From positions 1 through 43,244 of the IMG/VR virus record IMGVR_UViG_3300046171_000205: a stretch of DNA of 43,244 bases; one strand, written 5' to 3'. The DNA is from a virus. The translations under genes were made by a program, and so were the position numbers. The notes under the pieces are model-generated. The model made no database searches. It was not told the origin of the DNA and saw only the letters and a list, made by a program, of their open reading frames with translations. Of this stretch, positions 24,101-32,900 are shown in pieces (the first letter of the stretch is position 1; the number at the start of each line of letters is the position of its first letter).

Positions 24101-25177
24101 AAAATTAGATCTTTAAGAGATTGTTGTCAAGGTTGGAATCCATGGACAAATGTATGGACTTCACATAATTTTACTTTAGGTACTGGAGGAGGTCTTGATG
24201 CAGATAAGGTTGATGGAAAACATGCTGCAGATTTTGCTCCTGCTACTCATTACCATGATTCTAGGTATGTAAGATTAGATGCAAATCAGACTTTGACAAA
24301 GGCTTACAACTTTACTAATAATCTTAATCAATTTGCGGCTCATTTATATTATAATTCTTATGATGCAAACGGTAATCACTATTATCACTACAGAACAGGA
24401 TCAACTGCTTCTAATGGTACTACATTAAACTTTAGACAGTATTATAACGCTACTAGTTATGTAACACATACATGGAAAGCAACATCAGCATCAGATGCTT
24501 ACTTTGATTTTGTTGGTGAATTAAGACCAAATAAAATAAAGTGTGATGGAGAAATAAGTGCTATTGGAGACGTAAAAGTTGGAAGTACAACTGATGGAGC
24601 CCAAAGAGTGTTAAGGTTATATAGTTATGCCTCCGATAGTAAGCATTCGACAATAAAAACTACCAATGGTAATTTACATATAGATTCAGAAGATGGACAC
24701 TCTTTATATTTAAATTACTATGAAGGGGCTTCAACAAACATATATTTTGGTACTGGTAATGGTGGTTATTGTGGTACAGTTTCATCAGCGGGTCTTCTTA
24801 GAATGGCTAACGATGTTGTTGCATACTATAGTTTTTCTGACAGAAGATTAAAAACGAATATTAAAACAACTGAAAATAACCTAGAAAAAATCTTATCTTT
24901 AAATCCTGTAGAATATACATGGAAAGAAGGACCAAGAGAAGGAGTTAAAGAAATTGGTCTTATCGCTCAAGAGGTTGAAGAAGTTGTCCCTGAGGTAGTT
25001 AGAGTTCAGTCTAGACATCACGATGAAAAATCAGAAGGTGAAGAGTACAAACAAGTAGACTACGAACATTTAGTTTCAACATTAATTGGTGCTATGCAAG
25101 AGCAACAAAAACAAATAGATGAATTAAAAGCACAGATGGCCGCTTGTGAAGAAAGGGCTTGTAATTGTAAAAAATAA
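21161..25177 (+). CDS. Tail fibre with S74 intramolecular chaperone domain (1338 aa)
   Basis: This is a long fibre with a beta-helical shaft and a C-terminal S74 (endosialidase-type) chaperone. The shaft has 'GDLFVNGSQTVINTATLNVE', the shared module 'DGVDIS.LPTSFAP' near residue 317, repeated 'TDFVSAANGGTF' blocks, and 'HYHDSRYVRLDANQTLTKAY'. The chaperone begins at 'FSDRRLKTNI', where Ser1226 and Asp1227 match the S-D-x-R-x-K site. It continues 'LNPVEYTWKEG', 'IGLIAQEVEEVVPEVV' and a closing coiled coil. In the family the chaperone trimerises the fibre and cuts itself off before the Ser, here releasing 113 residues. The tail after the coiled coil is Cys-rich (CEERACNCKK), which is unusual. 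Confidence 0.9.
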   Translation: MATVTSSKRHLLVTSDTYTSNGDVTVGGDLFVNGSQTVINTATLNVEDKNISLNYGGTEASSQGSGITIVGSNATLIWDEANTRWTFSDSLVITDHAKMSSGNVSGKFAVKSTDVHANYDFYNDGTSYFNGAVTIDADLTLSGGVDILMSDNAGAAVEFKQGTDLYMRFITTNGGEHIEVNKNMEIQGLTATAGSFSSTLTAGGRLTINRESQHITQTNISANNAHLDLFNTWESDTDQKGSIITFTDNYYGSSSYNKTLRAAIKGGTDSTGNTADGYLEFYTDSGGANSPNLVLRLDKSKNAEFKGNIVMAANATVDGVDISGLPTSFAPSDAEANVQADWDETTTTSDAFILNKPTIPTDFVSAANGGTFADSISVHGNILLTGAATTTNADRTIDFTGFDKEGVTDFTDSAKIRHTTNHGGHAGSVLDISSQNDSGDGIAFTTHSSSLLKHNGNAIFSEGHKPTWSEIESKPSTFAPSSHTHTFASLTSKPTTLSGYGITDAVKEYINHGVQGDNDMHTWNKIHATYNDNSSGNTYWLIETNVPQSSYSMGGFEIIYENDYADVKDGGKINVFGYWNPESNSGFLGFKYTTDNPNLASGLTFKVGANSSGKVCFLMSGSDQNYTQIIAQNLWLGYNANSAAASWGDSWSISNVSSHSITNLDDVQKTPDARWDNIQGKPSTFAPSAHNQAWTTITGTPTTLSGYGITDTIPTDFVSAANGGTFSGDVTVNGDLLIGNTAQDPKNIVISQIGVDNSETSSLMLDGNGVVVLRNLGSGAFASTPTDFVSAANGGTFSGTVTASGGINGLTLTNGISGSNFNISGVNQLQINDPGEGIVFGGGSAGDISLAVVDDSNDNLLRITGTGVKLQVGSNEVYHEGHKPTYTELGTMAYTNLTGAPTIPSGDQLVRVYNNQDYIASGGTSGDYRDNYGAGVTIYEGYNTGANRPHTYDTTAQFMSNTNQGFELSIDWVNASTTPLKIRSLRDCCQGWNPWTNVWTSHNFTLGTGGGLDADKVDGKHAADFAPATHYHDSRYVRLDANQTLTKAYNFTNNLNQFAAHLYYNSYDANGNHYYHYRTGSTASNGTTLNFRQYYNATSYVTHTWKATSASDAYFDFVGELRPNKIKCDGEISAIGDVKVGSTTDGAQRVLRLYSYASDSKHSTIKTTNGNLHIDSEDGHSLYLNYYEGASTNIYFGTGNGGYCGTVSSAGLLRMANDVVAYYSFSDRRLKTNIKTTENNLEKILSLNPVEYTWKEGPREGVKEIGLIAQEVEEVVPEVVRVQSRHHDEKSEGEEYKQVDYEHLVSTLIGAMQEQQKQIDELKAQMAACEERACNCKK
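22109..22243 (+). repeat. Fibre module repeat, copy 3
   Basis: This copy of the DGVDIS...NKPTIPT module is in the S74 fibre, about 4 kb from copies 1 and 2, which lie in another gene. It ends at NKPTIPT and continues into a different block (DFVSAANGG) instead of DHGDHDGLY, so the border of NKPTIPT looks like a swap point between fibre genes. Confidence 0.75.
22232..22276 (+). repeat. 45-bp exact direct repeat, copy A
   Basis: The 45 bases 22232-22276 recur without change at 23294-23338, 1062 bases away in the same fibre gene. They encode TIPTDFVSAANGGTF. A third, diverged copy begins near 23514 (TDFVSAANGGTF with changed codons). Exact identity over 45 bases suggests a recent duplication or gene conversion. 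Confidence 0.85.
23294..23338 (+). repeat. 45-bp exact direct repeat, copy B
   Basis: Second copy of the 45-base word at 22232-22276. Unequal recombination between the two would delete or add 354 codons in frame, because the distance of 1062 is a multiple of 3. Confidence 0.85.
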
Positions 25178-25181
25178 AATT

Positions 25182-25577
25182 ATGGCAAATACTTATTTAT
25201 TATTAATTGATCAAATTTATGTGCAACCTGTACAAAATATTGATGAAGATTCAGAACTAATCAATGTTGTCACAAAGATAGATTGGAGATATGAGGCTAC
25301 ATCTGAAACAGGAACCATAACAAATTTTCAGGGAGTGAAAATGATGGGGTCACCAAGCCCAGAGTCTTTTGTTAATTACAATGACGTTACTTATGAGATG
25401 GCTCAGGATTGGTGTAGGTTGTCTGAAGATGAAGAGTTAAGGGTTTATGAGGTTTTAGATAATCAAATAAACATAATAGAACAGCAAAAATACATAAAAC
25501 CTGATGTTATGCCTTGGGAAGTTTTACCTCCAGGTGAAGAAGAATTAAATGCACAGAATACAGAAACTGAAGAATAA
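25182..25577 (+). CDS. Conserved phage protein, DUF7936-like (131 aa)
   Basis: ATG at 25182 (after an A/T-rich leader, 4 bases past the fibre stop) gives 131 aa. The body 'INVVTKIDWRYEATSETGTI' is a beta strand region and the end 'YEMAQDWCRLSEDEELRVYE' followed by 'VLDNQINIIEQQKYIKPDVM' and 'PWEV' closely fits a small phage family whose C-terminus reads hTxexVhxWhexxLxxxxxhxxhexxhxxxIxexxxPxxxxxPW. I recall this as DUF7936; such genes accompany tail-fibre genes in marine phages. An earlier alternative start at 25146 would lie inside the fibre gene and is unlikely. Confidence 0.65.
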   Translation: MANTYLLLIDQIYVQPVQNIDEDSELINVVTKIDWRYEATSETGTITNFQGVKMMGSPSPESFVNYNDVTYEMAQDWCRLSEDEELRVYEVLDNQINIIEQQKYIKPDVMPWEVLPPGEEELNAQNTETEE

Positions 25578-26651
25578 ATGGCAGTACCTAGTAGCGGAAC
25601 AATTTCTTTATGGGGATTAGCAAAAGAGAAAACACACGATAATTATAGCAACGGTGTTCCAATAGGAACATGGCAGTCAAATTATTTTCCTAATGTCTCT
25701 TTAACTGACGCTACTACTGGTGCAGGTAATTACGATGGGACTAATCAAAATTCATCAAGTAAACCTGATGGAAACACACCTCATCAAATGAGTGAATGGT
25801 ATGGTTATGATCATGATGCTTCGCCACCAACAGGAGGAAGTGCTAATTGTTTAGAAATAGTTGATCATAATTTTAGTCAACCAGGAACACAGACTGGTTG
25901 TTCAAGTTCTACCGCATTAGCGGGGGCGACCGGAGGAGTAAATCCGGGAGGAGGTCAAAATACTCCTGTCACTAGATTTGCTAGATATCAAAATAATACA
26001 GGACAATCTGTTTCTTATAATTTAAGAGTATACAGAAACGACAATACACAATGTGATTTTTTTGTATATAAAGGAGCGGGAATATCTTCAAACTCTGGAT
26101 ATTCAACTACTAATCAAACTTTAGTACACACACACTCATCTGGATATAATACCTTTACTGGAACTTTAAATTCTACCACAGAATTACTTTTAATATTTGT
26201 ATCAAAACCAAATTCTTCACAAACAAGATATGCGTCTTTTGATCAATTTTATGTGGGAGGGACATGTGCTTCAAGTGGGACTATGCAGGCGGTCTTAATA
26301 TTAGGTAGTGGAGGATCAACAGCGTTTACATATACAGGATCACAAGGAAAATATAACGCTAGAAATACGGGTATAAGCCAAAGATTTAATTCATCTTCCT
26401 GGTCTACAGCATACATTCATCAATGTGCGGGATCTTCTTGGTTTGTTGGTAATAATATATATCAAACAAATAGTTCAAGTGGAAGTAAAGTTTTATTTGG
26501 ACAAACAGGATGGAGAGCAGGTGCATATCCTCAAAGTTCAAACTGGGCATATTTAGGATACCCGGGAAATAACAATATGATACTTTCTTTTTATGATTCT
26601 ACTAGTCAAACATATAATATTGAAAGCATATTTAATGGTATAGAACTTTAA
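25578..26651 (+). CDS. Tail fibre/adhesin-type protein (357 aa)
   Basis: The gene starts directly after the preceding stop. The N-terminus 'MAVPSSGTISLWGLAKEKTH' and 'PHQMSEWYGYDHDASPPTGG' match the recurrent opening of marine phage adhesins (VPSSGxISLxxhxxE...hxLSExYG). The rest is Ser-, Thr- and Asn-rich beta structure ('TGQSVSYNLRVYRNDNTQCD', 'LLLIFVSKPNSSQTRYASFD'), with several Cys that may form disulfides. It is probably a receptor-binding protein; the target is unknown. Confidence 0.7.
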   Translation: MAVPSSGTISLWGLAKEKTHDNYSNGVPIGTWQSNYFPNVSLTDATTGAGNYDGTNQNSSSKPDGNTPHQMSEWYGYDHDASPPTGGSANCLEIVDHNFSQPGTQTGCSSSTALAGATGGVNPGGGQNTPVTRFARYQNNTGQSVSYNLRVYRNDNTQCDFFVYKGAGISSNSGYSTTNQTLVHTHSSGYNTFTGTLNSTTELLLIFVSKPNSSQTRYASFDQFYVGGTCASSGTMQAVLILGSGGSTAFTYTGSQGKYNARNTGISQRFNSSSWSTAYIHQCAGSSWFVGNNIYQTNSSSGSKVLFGQTGWRAGAYPQSSNWAYLGYPGNNNMILSFYDSTSQTYNIESIFNGIEL

Positions 26652-26667
26652 CAACAAAAACAACAAA

Positions 26668-27333
26668 ATGACAAAAACAACAGACGAACCTTGCGTAGAA
26701 TGCGATAAAGTTAAAAAACCTAGAATTTTTATAGCCTCACCAGGAAATAGTTTTTCTAATAATTTTTTAAATTCTTGGACAAATTTAATAATGTGGATTG
26801 TAAACAATGGATATGTTTTTACATCTAACATAGATTATAGTTCTCTTATACAAACTTCTAGAGATAAAGTCATGGGTACTTCTCACAATTCAGCACAGCC
26901 CTATTGTGGTGATTTTGATTTTGATTACATGCTGTGTATAGATTCAGATATGGTTTTTACCCATCAAAACTTACAAAACTTATTATCTAGAGACGTACCT
27001 GTTGTATCGGGTATATATAGAATAAAGCCAGATGACGCTTGGTCAGCATGGGTAGGAGGAGAACAATCTGAAGGAGGCGATTGGATAAACGATGAATATG
27101 TTAAAAAACATGAAGATCAAATGATCCAAGGAGACTTTGGAGGTTTAGGATTCACGCTTATTAAAAAAGAAGTATTTGACAAACTCACACCTCCTTTATG
27201 GTTTGATGATCAGGCAGATAAAAATTACGGAGAAGACGTTGTGTTTTTTAGAAAGATAAAAGCAGCAGGTTATGACATCAACTTTGATATGTCTGTAAAA
27301 TTAGGTCACGAAAAAACCTTTATTTTCATATAA
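26668..27333 (+). CDS. GT-A type glycosyltransferase
   Basis: The 221-aa protein has the GT-A layout: N-terminal 'KPRIFIASPGNSFSNNF', then 'TSRDKVMGTS', then 'FDYMLCIDSDMVF' with a D-x-D metal/nucleotide-sugar motif (Asp92-Ser-Asp94), 'VPVVSGIYRIKPDD', 'GDFGGLGFTLIKKEVFDKL' and 'NYGEDVVFFRKIKAAGYDIN', the last with the usual acceptor-side Glu-Asp. The end 'VKLGHEKTFIF' is typical of this phage group. It would add sugars to virion proteins or to host surface structures; the position after adhesin genes favours the former. It is followed by a hairpin and a gap of 81 bases. Confidence 0.85.
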   Translation: MTKTTDEPCVECDKVKKPRIFIASPGNSFSNNFLNSWTNLIMWIVNNGYVFTSNIDYSSLIQTSRDKVMGTSHNSAQPYCGDFDFDYMLCIDSDMVFTHQNLQNLLSRDVPVVSGIYRIKPDDAWSAWVGGEQSEGGDWINDEYVKKHEDQMIQGDFGGLGFTLIKKEVFDKLTPPLWFDDQADKNYGEDVVFFRKIKAAGYDINFDMSVKLGHEKTFIFI

Positions 27334-27338
27334 AAACT

Positions 27339-27361
27339 GGACAGTAAAAAAATACAGGTCC
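27339..27361. other. Weak bulged hairpin in an intergenic gap
   Basis: GGAC (27339-27342) pairs with GTCC (27358-27361), and inside it GTA (27344-27346) with TAC (27353-27355), around six A. A T-rich stretch follows. It could be a weak terminator or RNA-processing site between the fibre module and the neck genes. The stem is short. Confidence 0.3.
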
Positions 27362-27414
27362 TTTATATTATTTCACTTTATTTGTATAAACAAAATTCAA
27401 AACAAATATTTATT

Positions 27415-27699
27415 ATGGCAAAGTTAAAAAAAGCGGAACTAGAAAAAGTTCAAAAGAACAATCAGAAGCAGTTTGAAATAAAAGCCAAGTTGGCTGATAT
27501 GGTAATAGCGAAACAATCGTATGATCTAAGGAAGGAAGAATTACTAAACCTTTGGAATGAATCGGTTGCAGAACAACAAGAGATTCAAAATAGTTTAAAA
27601 GAATCTTACGGTGAAGTTACTATTGATATCCAATCAGGTGAAATTATGGAACCTGCTCCTGCAAATGTAGAGCAAGATGACAATAAAGGAGATTCATGA
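27415..27699 (+). CDS. Small coiled-coil protein (94 aa)
   Basis: ATG at 27415 follows an A/T-rich leader; an earlier frame start at 27382 lacks one. Residues 1-65 are a charged helix ('LKKAELEKVQKNNQKQFEIK', 'SYDLRKEELLNLWNESVAEQ'), and the end is acidic with Pro and Ala ('EIMEPAPANVEQDDNKGDS'). It is the first gene of the neck/tail unit and overlaps the next by 23 bases. It may be a small tail-assembly or chaperone protein. Not recognised. Confidence 0.6.
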   Translation: MAKLKKAELEKVQKNNQKQFEIKAKLADMVIAKQSYDLRKEELLNLWNESVAEQQEIQNSLKESYGEVTIDIQSGEIMEPAPANVEQDDNKGDS

Positions 27700-28528
27700 T
27701 TACATAGTATTCATACTTAACAAGGAAACTACTGGGTATATATCACACGATGATATTGATGCGGCTATTGACAGAGGTCAAATGTCTAAGTTTATGGAGT
27801 TGTATAGCAACCCTAAACAACATCAGCCTGGTAGACCTATACCTCCTATTGCTTACGGTCAAACTCAGAAAATAGCAGATGATTTAAGGTTTTTTAAGAG
27901 AAGGGAACAGTTTACAAGCAATAGTGCAGGAATTATAGATTTTGCAAATTTAACAGAATACTTGCATTTATTAGGAGTATATGTTGTTGGTACATTAAAT
28001 AGTACACCAAATAACACATATACAATCACAGATGGAACTATTGCTTTTTCTACAGGAACAGCAAACAGAACCTATAGCAAGCCTGTAAAAGTGGTAAACG
28101 AAGATCAGTTGGCAGACAGATTAGTTTCTCAAGTGTCTGCACCTTCAACTACATCTCCTATTGGTATACTTGGTGATAAAGGTAAAAAAATTCAATTATT
28201 TCCTGAAGTTCAACACTCAGGTTATATTATGTATTTAAGCAGACCTGTAAAGCCTATATTTAGTCATGTGGTTGATGGTAGGAAAATAGTACACAATCCT
28301 TCAACTACATCAGCAGCAACATTTACTGCATCTAACGCTTTGACTCTTCCTGATGGTACTGCTGTTTCAGCAGGTGCCTCATATTCTTTAGTGGCATCTG
28401 TAGATTTAAATTGGCCAGAGGATTGTATTAACGATATTATAAATAAAGCATTAGTATCTCTAGGTGTTCATATAGAAGATCTAAATGTATACCAATACTC
28501 AGAAGTTAAAAATCAAACAGGACTATGA
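27677..28528 (+). CDS. Neck/ring-type structural protein 1 (283 aa)
   Basis: The 283-aa protein starts 'MTIKEIHDYIVFILNKETTG' and continues 'DIDAAIDRGQMSKFMELYSN', matching the opening of a tail/neck protein of crAss-like phages (hxxYhxFhhNKexxGhhsxxxhdxAhxxAQhxhFxxhy). The middle holds 'LRFFKRREQFTSNSAGIIDF' and the end is a helix ('NDIINKALVSLGVHIEDLN'). Four genes from here to 34465 are packed head to tail. The neck-ring role comes from position in the family, not from a motif. Confidence 0.65.
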   Translation: MTIKEIHDYIVFILNKETTGYISHDDIDAAIDRGQMSKFMELYSNPKQHQPGRPIPPIAYGQTQKIADDLRFFKRREQFTSNSAGIIDFANLTEYLHLLGVYVVGTLNSTPNNTYTITDGTIAFSTGTANRTYSKPVKVVNEDQLADRLVSQVSAPSTTSPIGILGDKGKKIQLFPEVQHSGYIMYLSRPVKPIFSHVVDGRKIVHNPSTTSAATFTASNALTLPDGTAVSAGASYSLVASVDLNWPEDCINDIINKALVSLGVHIEDLNVYQYSEVKNQTGL

Positions 28529-29187
28529 TAACAAAAGGAAAAATAACAGATCAAATATTAAGGTTATATTCAGGTGGTAGTCCTAATGATGAGAAAGAAA
28601 TATCAAGGGATGATATAAATTTACTGGTTAGTCAAGTAATAAATAGATTGCTTAAAACAGAACATATGGCTGTTAATATGCAGTCAGGAGACATGTTTCC
28701 TCCGCACACAATGATTACAACATATGTAGTAAATCTAATTAGCAACACGACAAGTAATCCTTATGTTCATGCAGTTTTACCTGTATTTCCTATATCCCTA
28801 CCTAGAAATATGGGAATTTGGAGTGTAACAGGTACAAATATAGATTCTAATGGTGATGCTAAAGATGACACTGAGTATATTCCATTACAAACAGGACAGC
28901 ATACTTTAATAGATCGTCAATCATCATTAAAATATTTAGAAACACAAGTAGGATATTGGGCGGAAGGTAATGTCATAAACTTTTTAACTGATATTACAGA
29001 AAGCCCATATAATGCTAGTAAAGTAAAAATAAAGTTATTAGTTGTAGACCCTTCTATACAAGGAGAATATGATTACTTGCAGATACCTGTAGAGATGGAA
29101 GAGATGGTTGTAAAAGAAGTTTTAACGTTAATTGGTGCACTACCTAAAGTAGTAGATAAAGCATCAGATTCAAATAGTCAGATATGA
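28525..29187 (+). CDS. Neck/ring-type structural protein 2 (220 aa)
   Basis: Overlaps its neighbour by 4 bases (ATGA) at each end. The protein opens 'MITKGKITDQILRLYSGGSP', then 'ISRDDINLLVSQVINRLLKT', followed by beta regions and an end helix 'VEMEEMVVKEVLTLIGALPK'. The arrangement of a helical start, a central beta domain and a closing helix is as in the small neck proteins of crAss-like podoviruses. Confidence 0.65.
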   Translation: MITKGKITDQILRLYSGGSPNDEKEISRDDINLLVSQVINRLLKTEHMAVNMQSGDMFPPHTMITTYVVNLISNTTSNPYVHAVLPVFPISLPRNMGIWSVTGTNIDSNGDAKDDTEYIPLQTGQHTLIDRQSSLKYLETQVGYWAEGNVINFLTDITESPYNASKVKIKLLVVDPSIQGEYDYLQIPVEMEEMVVKEVLTLIGALPKVVDKASDSNSQI

Positions 29188-29939
29188 GAGTATATAAATT
29201 AGATGAAATAATAAGATCTGCCCTACTTACTTCGGGGCGACCTATACATTATTATATGCAGTATTTACATTATGGTCTAAAGGCTGTAAGAGAGATTGGA
29301 TTTGATTCTGGTATGAAGATTAAAACAGTAAAACTTACAGTTGACTCAAATAGAGAGGTTACTATACCTAGCGATTATGTAGATTATATAAGAGTTGGAT
29401 GGGAAAACGGACAGTTTGTAAAAAACCTGATTGAAAAAAATTCATATAACAGATTAATGAATTTGGATTCAGATGGTAATCAAATTGCATATCCGGATGT
29501 AGAAACAGACCAGGGTTTAATATATTCTGATAATAATGATACTCATTCTAATGATAAGAGTGAACATATAGGAAGACATTTTGGACATAAGCCAACTTAT
29601 AAAAATTCTTTTATGGTAATACCTGAAAGAAATAAAATTATGTTGGATCCATCATTGCATAATGCAAAACACATTGTTATAGACTACATAACCACGTCTA
29701 CAACAGAGTCTGCTTCAGATGCTACAACACTACCCGCTTATGCAGCCGATGCTGTAGAAAGGTATATACTTTGGAGATTTTCAGAACATGATAGAAATAT
29801 GCCAATGAACGGTAAGTTGATGGCTAAAGAAGAGTGGCTACAAGCACACAAAAGATATAGAAGTAGAAACTATCAGTTGTCATTAGATGATGTTCTTAAG
29901 TCATTAAGATCACATACATATGCGGCTGTTAAATCTTAA
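29184..29939 (+). CDS. Neck/head-tail connector-type protein 3 (251 aa)
   Basis: The protein begins 'MRVYKLDEIIRSALLTSGRP' and 'IHYYMQYLHYGLKAVREIGF', with a beta part 'VKLTVDSNREVTIPSDYVDY' and the helical end 'AYAADAVERYILWRFSEHDR' followed by 'EEWLQAHKRYRSRNYQLS'. 'hPxDYhxhhrVgh' followed later by a long helical end is the common style of P22 gp4/T7 gp11-type adaptors. It probably connects the portal to the tail barrel. It precedes the giant barrel gene by 2 bases. Confidence 0.68.
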   Translation: MRVYKLDEIIRSALLTSGRPIHYYMQYLHYGLKAVREIGFDSGMKIKTVKLTVDSNREVTIPSDYVDYIRVGWENGQFVKNLIEKNSYNRLMNLDSDGNQIAYPDVETDQGLIYSDNNDTHSNDKSEHIGRHFGHKPTYKNSFMVIPERNKIMLDPSLHNAKHIVIDYITTSTTESASDATTLPAYAADAVERYILWRFSEHDRNMPMNGKLMAKEEWLQAHKRYRSRNYQLSLDDVLKSLRSHTYAAVKS

Positions 29940-29941
29940 GA

Positions 29942-32900
29942 ATGGAGAATTCAAAAAAAACATTTATAGCAGGCATCAATGCCGATGATTCTTTCTTTGC
30001 ACATACTGAAGCAGACAATTTAGATGCTCTTAATGTAAGGGTTGTATCTTCTTCTGAGGGCAAGGCCGGTTCTATATCTAATGTAAATGGAACAAGACTA
30101 GTGCCTAATTACCAATCATTTTATAATGTAAAAGTTGTTGGATCTTATGAGGATTTTACAACTAATAATGTTTTTTATTTTTTAGTAAATAAAGACAACA
30201 ATGTAAGCACTATATATTGTTATAAACCTGAAGAGGATAATATATTTAAAGTATTGTCTGACAACAACTTAGATTCAACATACTCGTTAAATTTTAATCC
30301 AGATAAACCAATAACTGGTATAGGATATATTGATGATATTTTATATTGGACAGGTGTTGATGGAAGAGAGCCTTTTAGAATTAATGTTGAGAGAGGTATT
30401 AAAACAAATCATACGGATTATGTTACCTCAGAAAATGCATATGTAACACCGATAAGTAAATCTATTGTTACTCTTATAAGAAAACCTCCAATGCTTCCTT
30501 TACAAATTACAGTTATGGAAGATACAGATAGAGACACATCTTTTTTGAAATCTAGATCACATACTTTTGCTTATAGATATGTGTATAAAGATGGTGAAAC
30601 AAGTGTTTTTTCACCTACTTCATATCATTATCCAAATCAAGACATAGATGATGATAATCATAAAACGTCTAGAAAAATAAAAGTTGATTTTCCATTATAT
30701 GAGGCAGAGTCATATGGTATATCACAAGATGTGCATAAAATACAATATGCTGTTAAATTTGACAAAGACACATCTTATTTTATATGGAAAGAGTTTGATA
30801 ATATAACACATGCAACAGAATTTGCAGCACAGAAAAATAATATAGAGGGTGCGATTTCAGCAGATTTTTACAACGATGTTTTAGGTTTTGCTGTTGATGA
30901 TGTTAATTCAATTAAGTTATATGACACAATCCCATATGAAGCCGAAGCATTAAGTATTGCAAGGAATAGACTGTTTTTAGGAAATATAAAAGAAGGTAGA
31001 TTAAACACAAGACAATTAAAAAGCACTGATATAGATTTAAATATAATCACACAGTCTTTTAGCGACAGTTTTAATCAATACGACAGAGATAGAGGTGGTA
31101 AAGTAAGTTTTAGTCATGCTTCTGCATATCAAATTGGTTTAGCCTTTTTTGATTTTGCAGGAAGAACTGGTGGTGTTTTAACTGACAATGCTATGAAAGT
31201 TATAACTCCAGAAAGAGAATTAGAACTTGACGCATATAATGCTTTTATAAATTTTAATTTAAATACAGAAACTGCCAATAGTATAATACCTGATTGGGCT
31301 GAATACTATGCAATAGTAAGAACAAAGAATTTAATAAAAGATTTTACTATAACAAATCTTTCTGATAGTATTAGATATTATAAAATTGACTCTAATGGAG
31401 GGTTTAGTGTCTTTGTAGAAAACAATTATCCAACTAATAATGAAAATGACAATAAAGGAATATCAGGAACTCCTAATGGTACATTTTCAGATAACCAACA
31501 TGTTACTTTTGATCCAAATCATGAAGGTGTTGCAATAGGTTTAGGTGATTTAACATCATATAAACAGGGTTACACATATCAGGAGGGTGACCGTATTAAA
31601 TTAATAACTAAAGATAGAATAATAGAAATGGCTATAACAGGCCAGGAAGGAAGATATGTATTGTGTAATCTTATAGATTTAAATGAATCTGATTATTTAA
31701 ATACAACAGTATTGTCTGCATTGGATTATTCTATTATATATGAAATATATAGTCCTCATAAAATACAACCAAACGAGTTTTATTACGAAGCATTTAATGG
31801 AAGGATAATAGAATCAGGAGGTCAAAGAACTTATTCTGATACATCTGGAAACTTAATAGGAGATGTATATGTAAGAAGTTTAGCAGCAGATTTATCTGCT
31901 ATAGAAGATCACTTTCATGAAGGAAAACAGAGATCAACATCATCACAAGACTCTCCAATTCAAGGTAATGTAGCATATATAGATTTTCCTATATTTTATG
32001 GTTCAGGAGAAAACGATCTATCAGCAAACACAGGTGTAGGTAATTATACTGAATCTGATGATTACAGATATGATATTAAAATAAACTCTACAGGTAGTAC
32101 CGACACTTTTGTGTGGAGAAGACGAAGTAGAGTGCAATTAGGAATTTCAACTAGTTACTCTAGTCCTATAAGCATAACAGGAAGTGCTCAATCGTTATCA
32201 GGTGGTGTTGTAATTACTTTTGAAAATACTACAGGTCATACTCTTAATGATAGATGGGTTGTATCTGCAAAAACTGCGACAAATTCTAATATGGATCAAC
32301 TGGCTGATAAAACCATGGCTTTATATAAGCCGCCTCCAGGGGGTACAATACTTCAAGGGTCTAGGATAAAAATTTATTATATAGAAAGAAGAAATCCAGT
32401 AGGGCCTAACAATTTTACGCATGAATGGGAGGTAGAATATCCAGGAAATCTTATTACTGAAACCTTTGTTTCATTAGAAGAATTGTTTTGGGAAACCACT
32501 TTTGGAACTCAGTGTGCATCAGCATTTCAGAATAGAAAATATGCTTTTAGTTTCCGTAGAGGGAAAATGGATAACACCAATGGGGGTAATCAACGTATAA
32601 AAATATTAGATTCTGATGGTACAGCCCCAGGAGCAAATGTTAGTTTATCCGATGGTTCTGATATTTTTATGATTGTTGAGTCAAGGGAAACAGAAGTTGG
32701 TGGAGGTAGAGATGTAAGAACAACATATTCTCTTTTAATTGATTTTGCAGAAGAATTTGCTTACAAATCAGAATCAATGAATCCAAGTAATGATTATTTT
32801 TTAAACTGGATTCAAATAACAGGTAAGCCCAATTTAGTTCCTTCAGAAGTTAGTAGTCAGAAAAAAACTACTGGTATTGTTTTTAGTGAAACAAAAATTC

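Noticed and set aside
27339-27361. Strong terminator after the glycosyltransferase
   Set aside because: The stem is only 4+3 pairs with bulges, and the T run is broken. Kept only as a weak hairpin.
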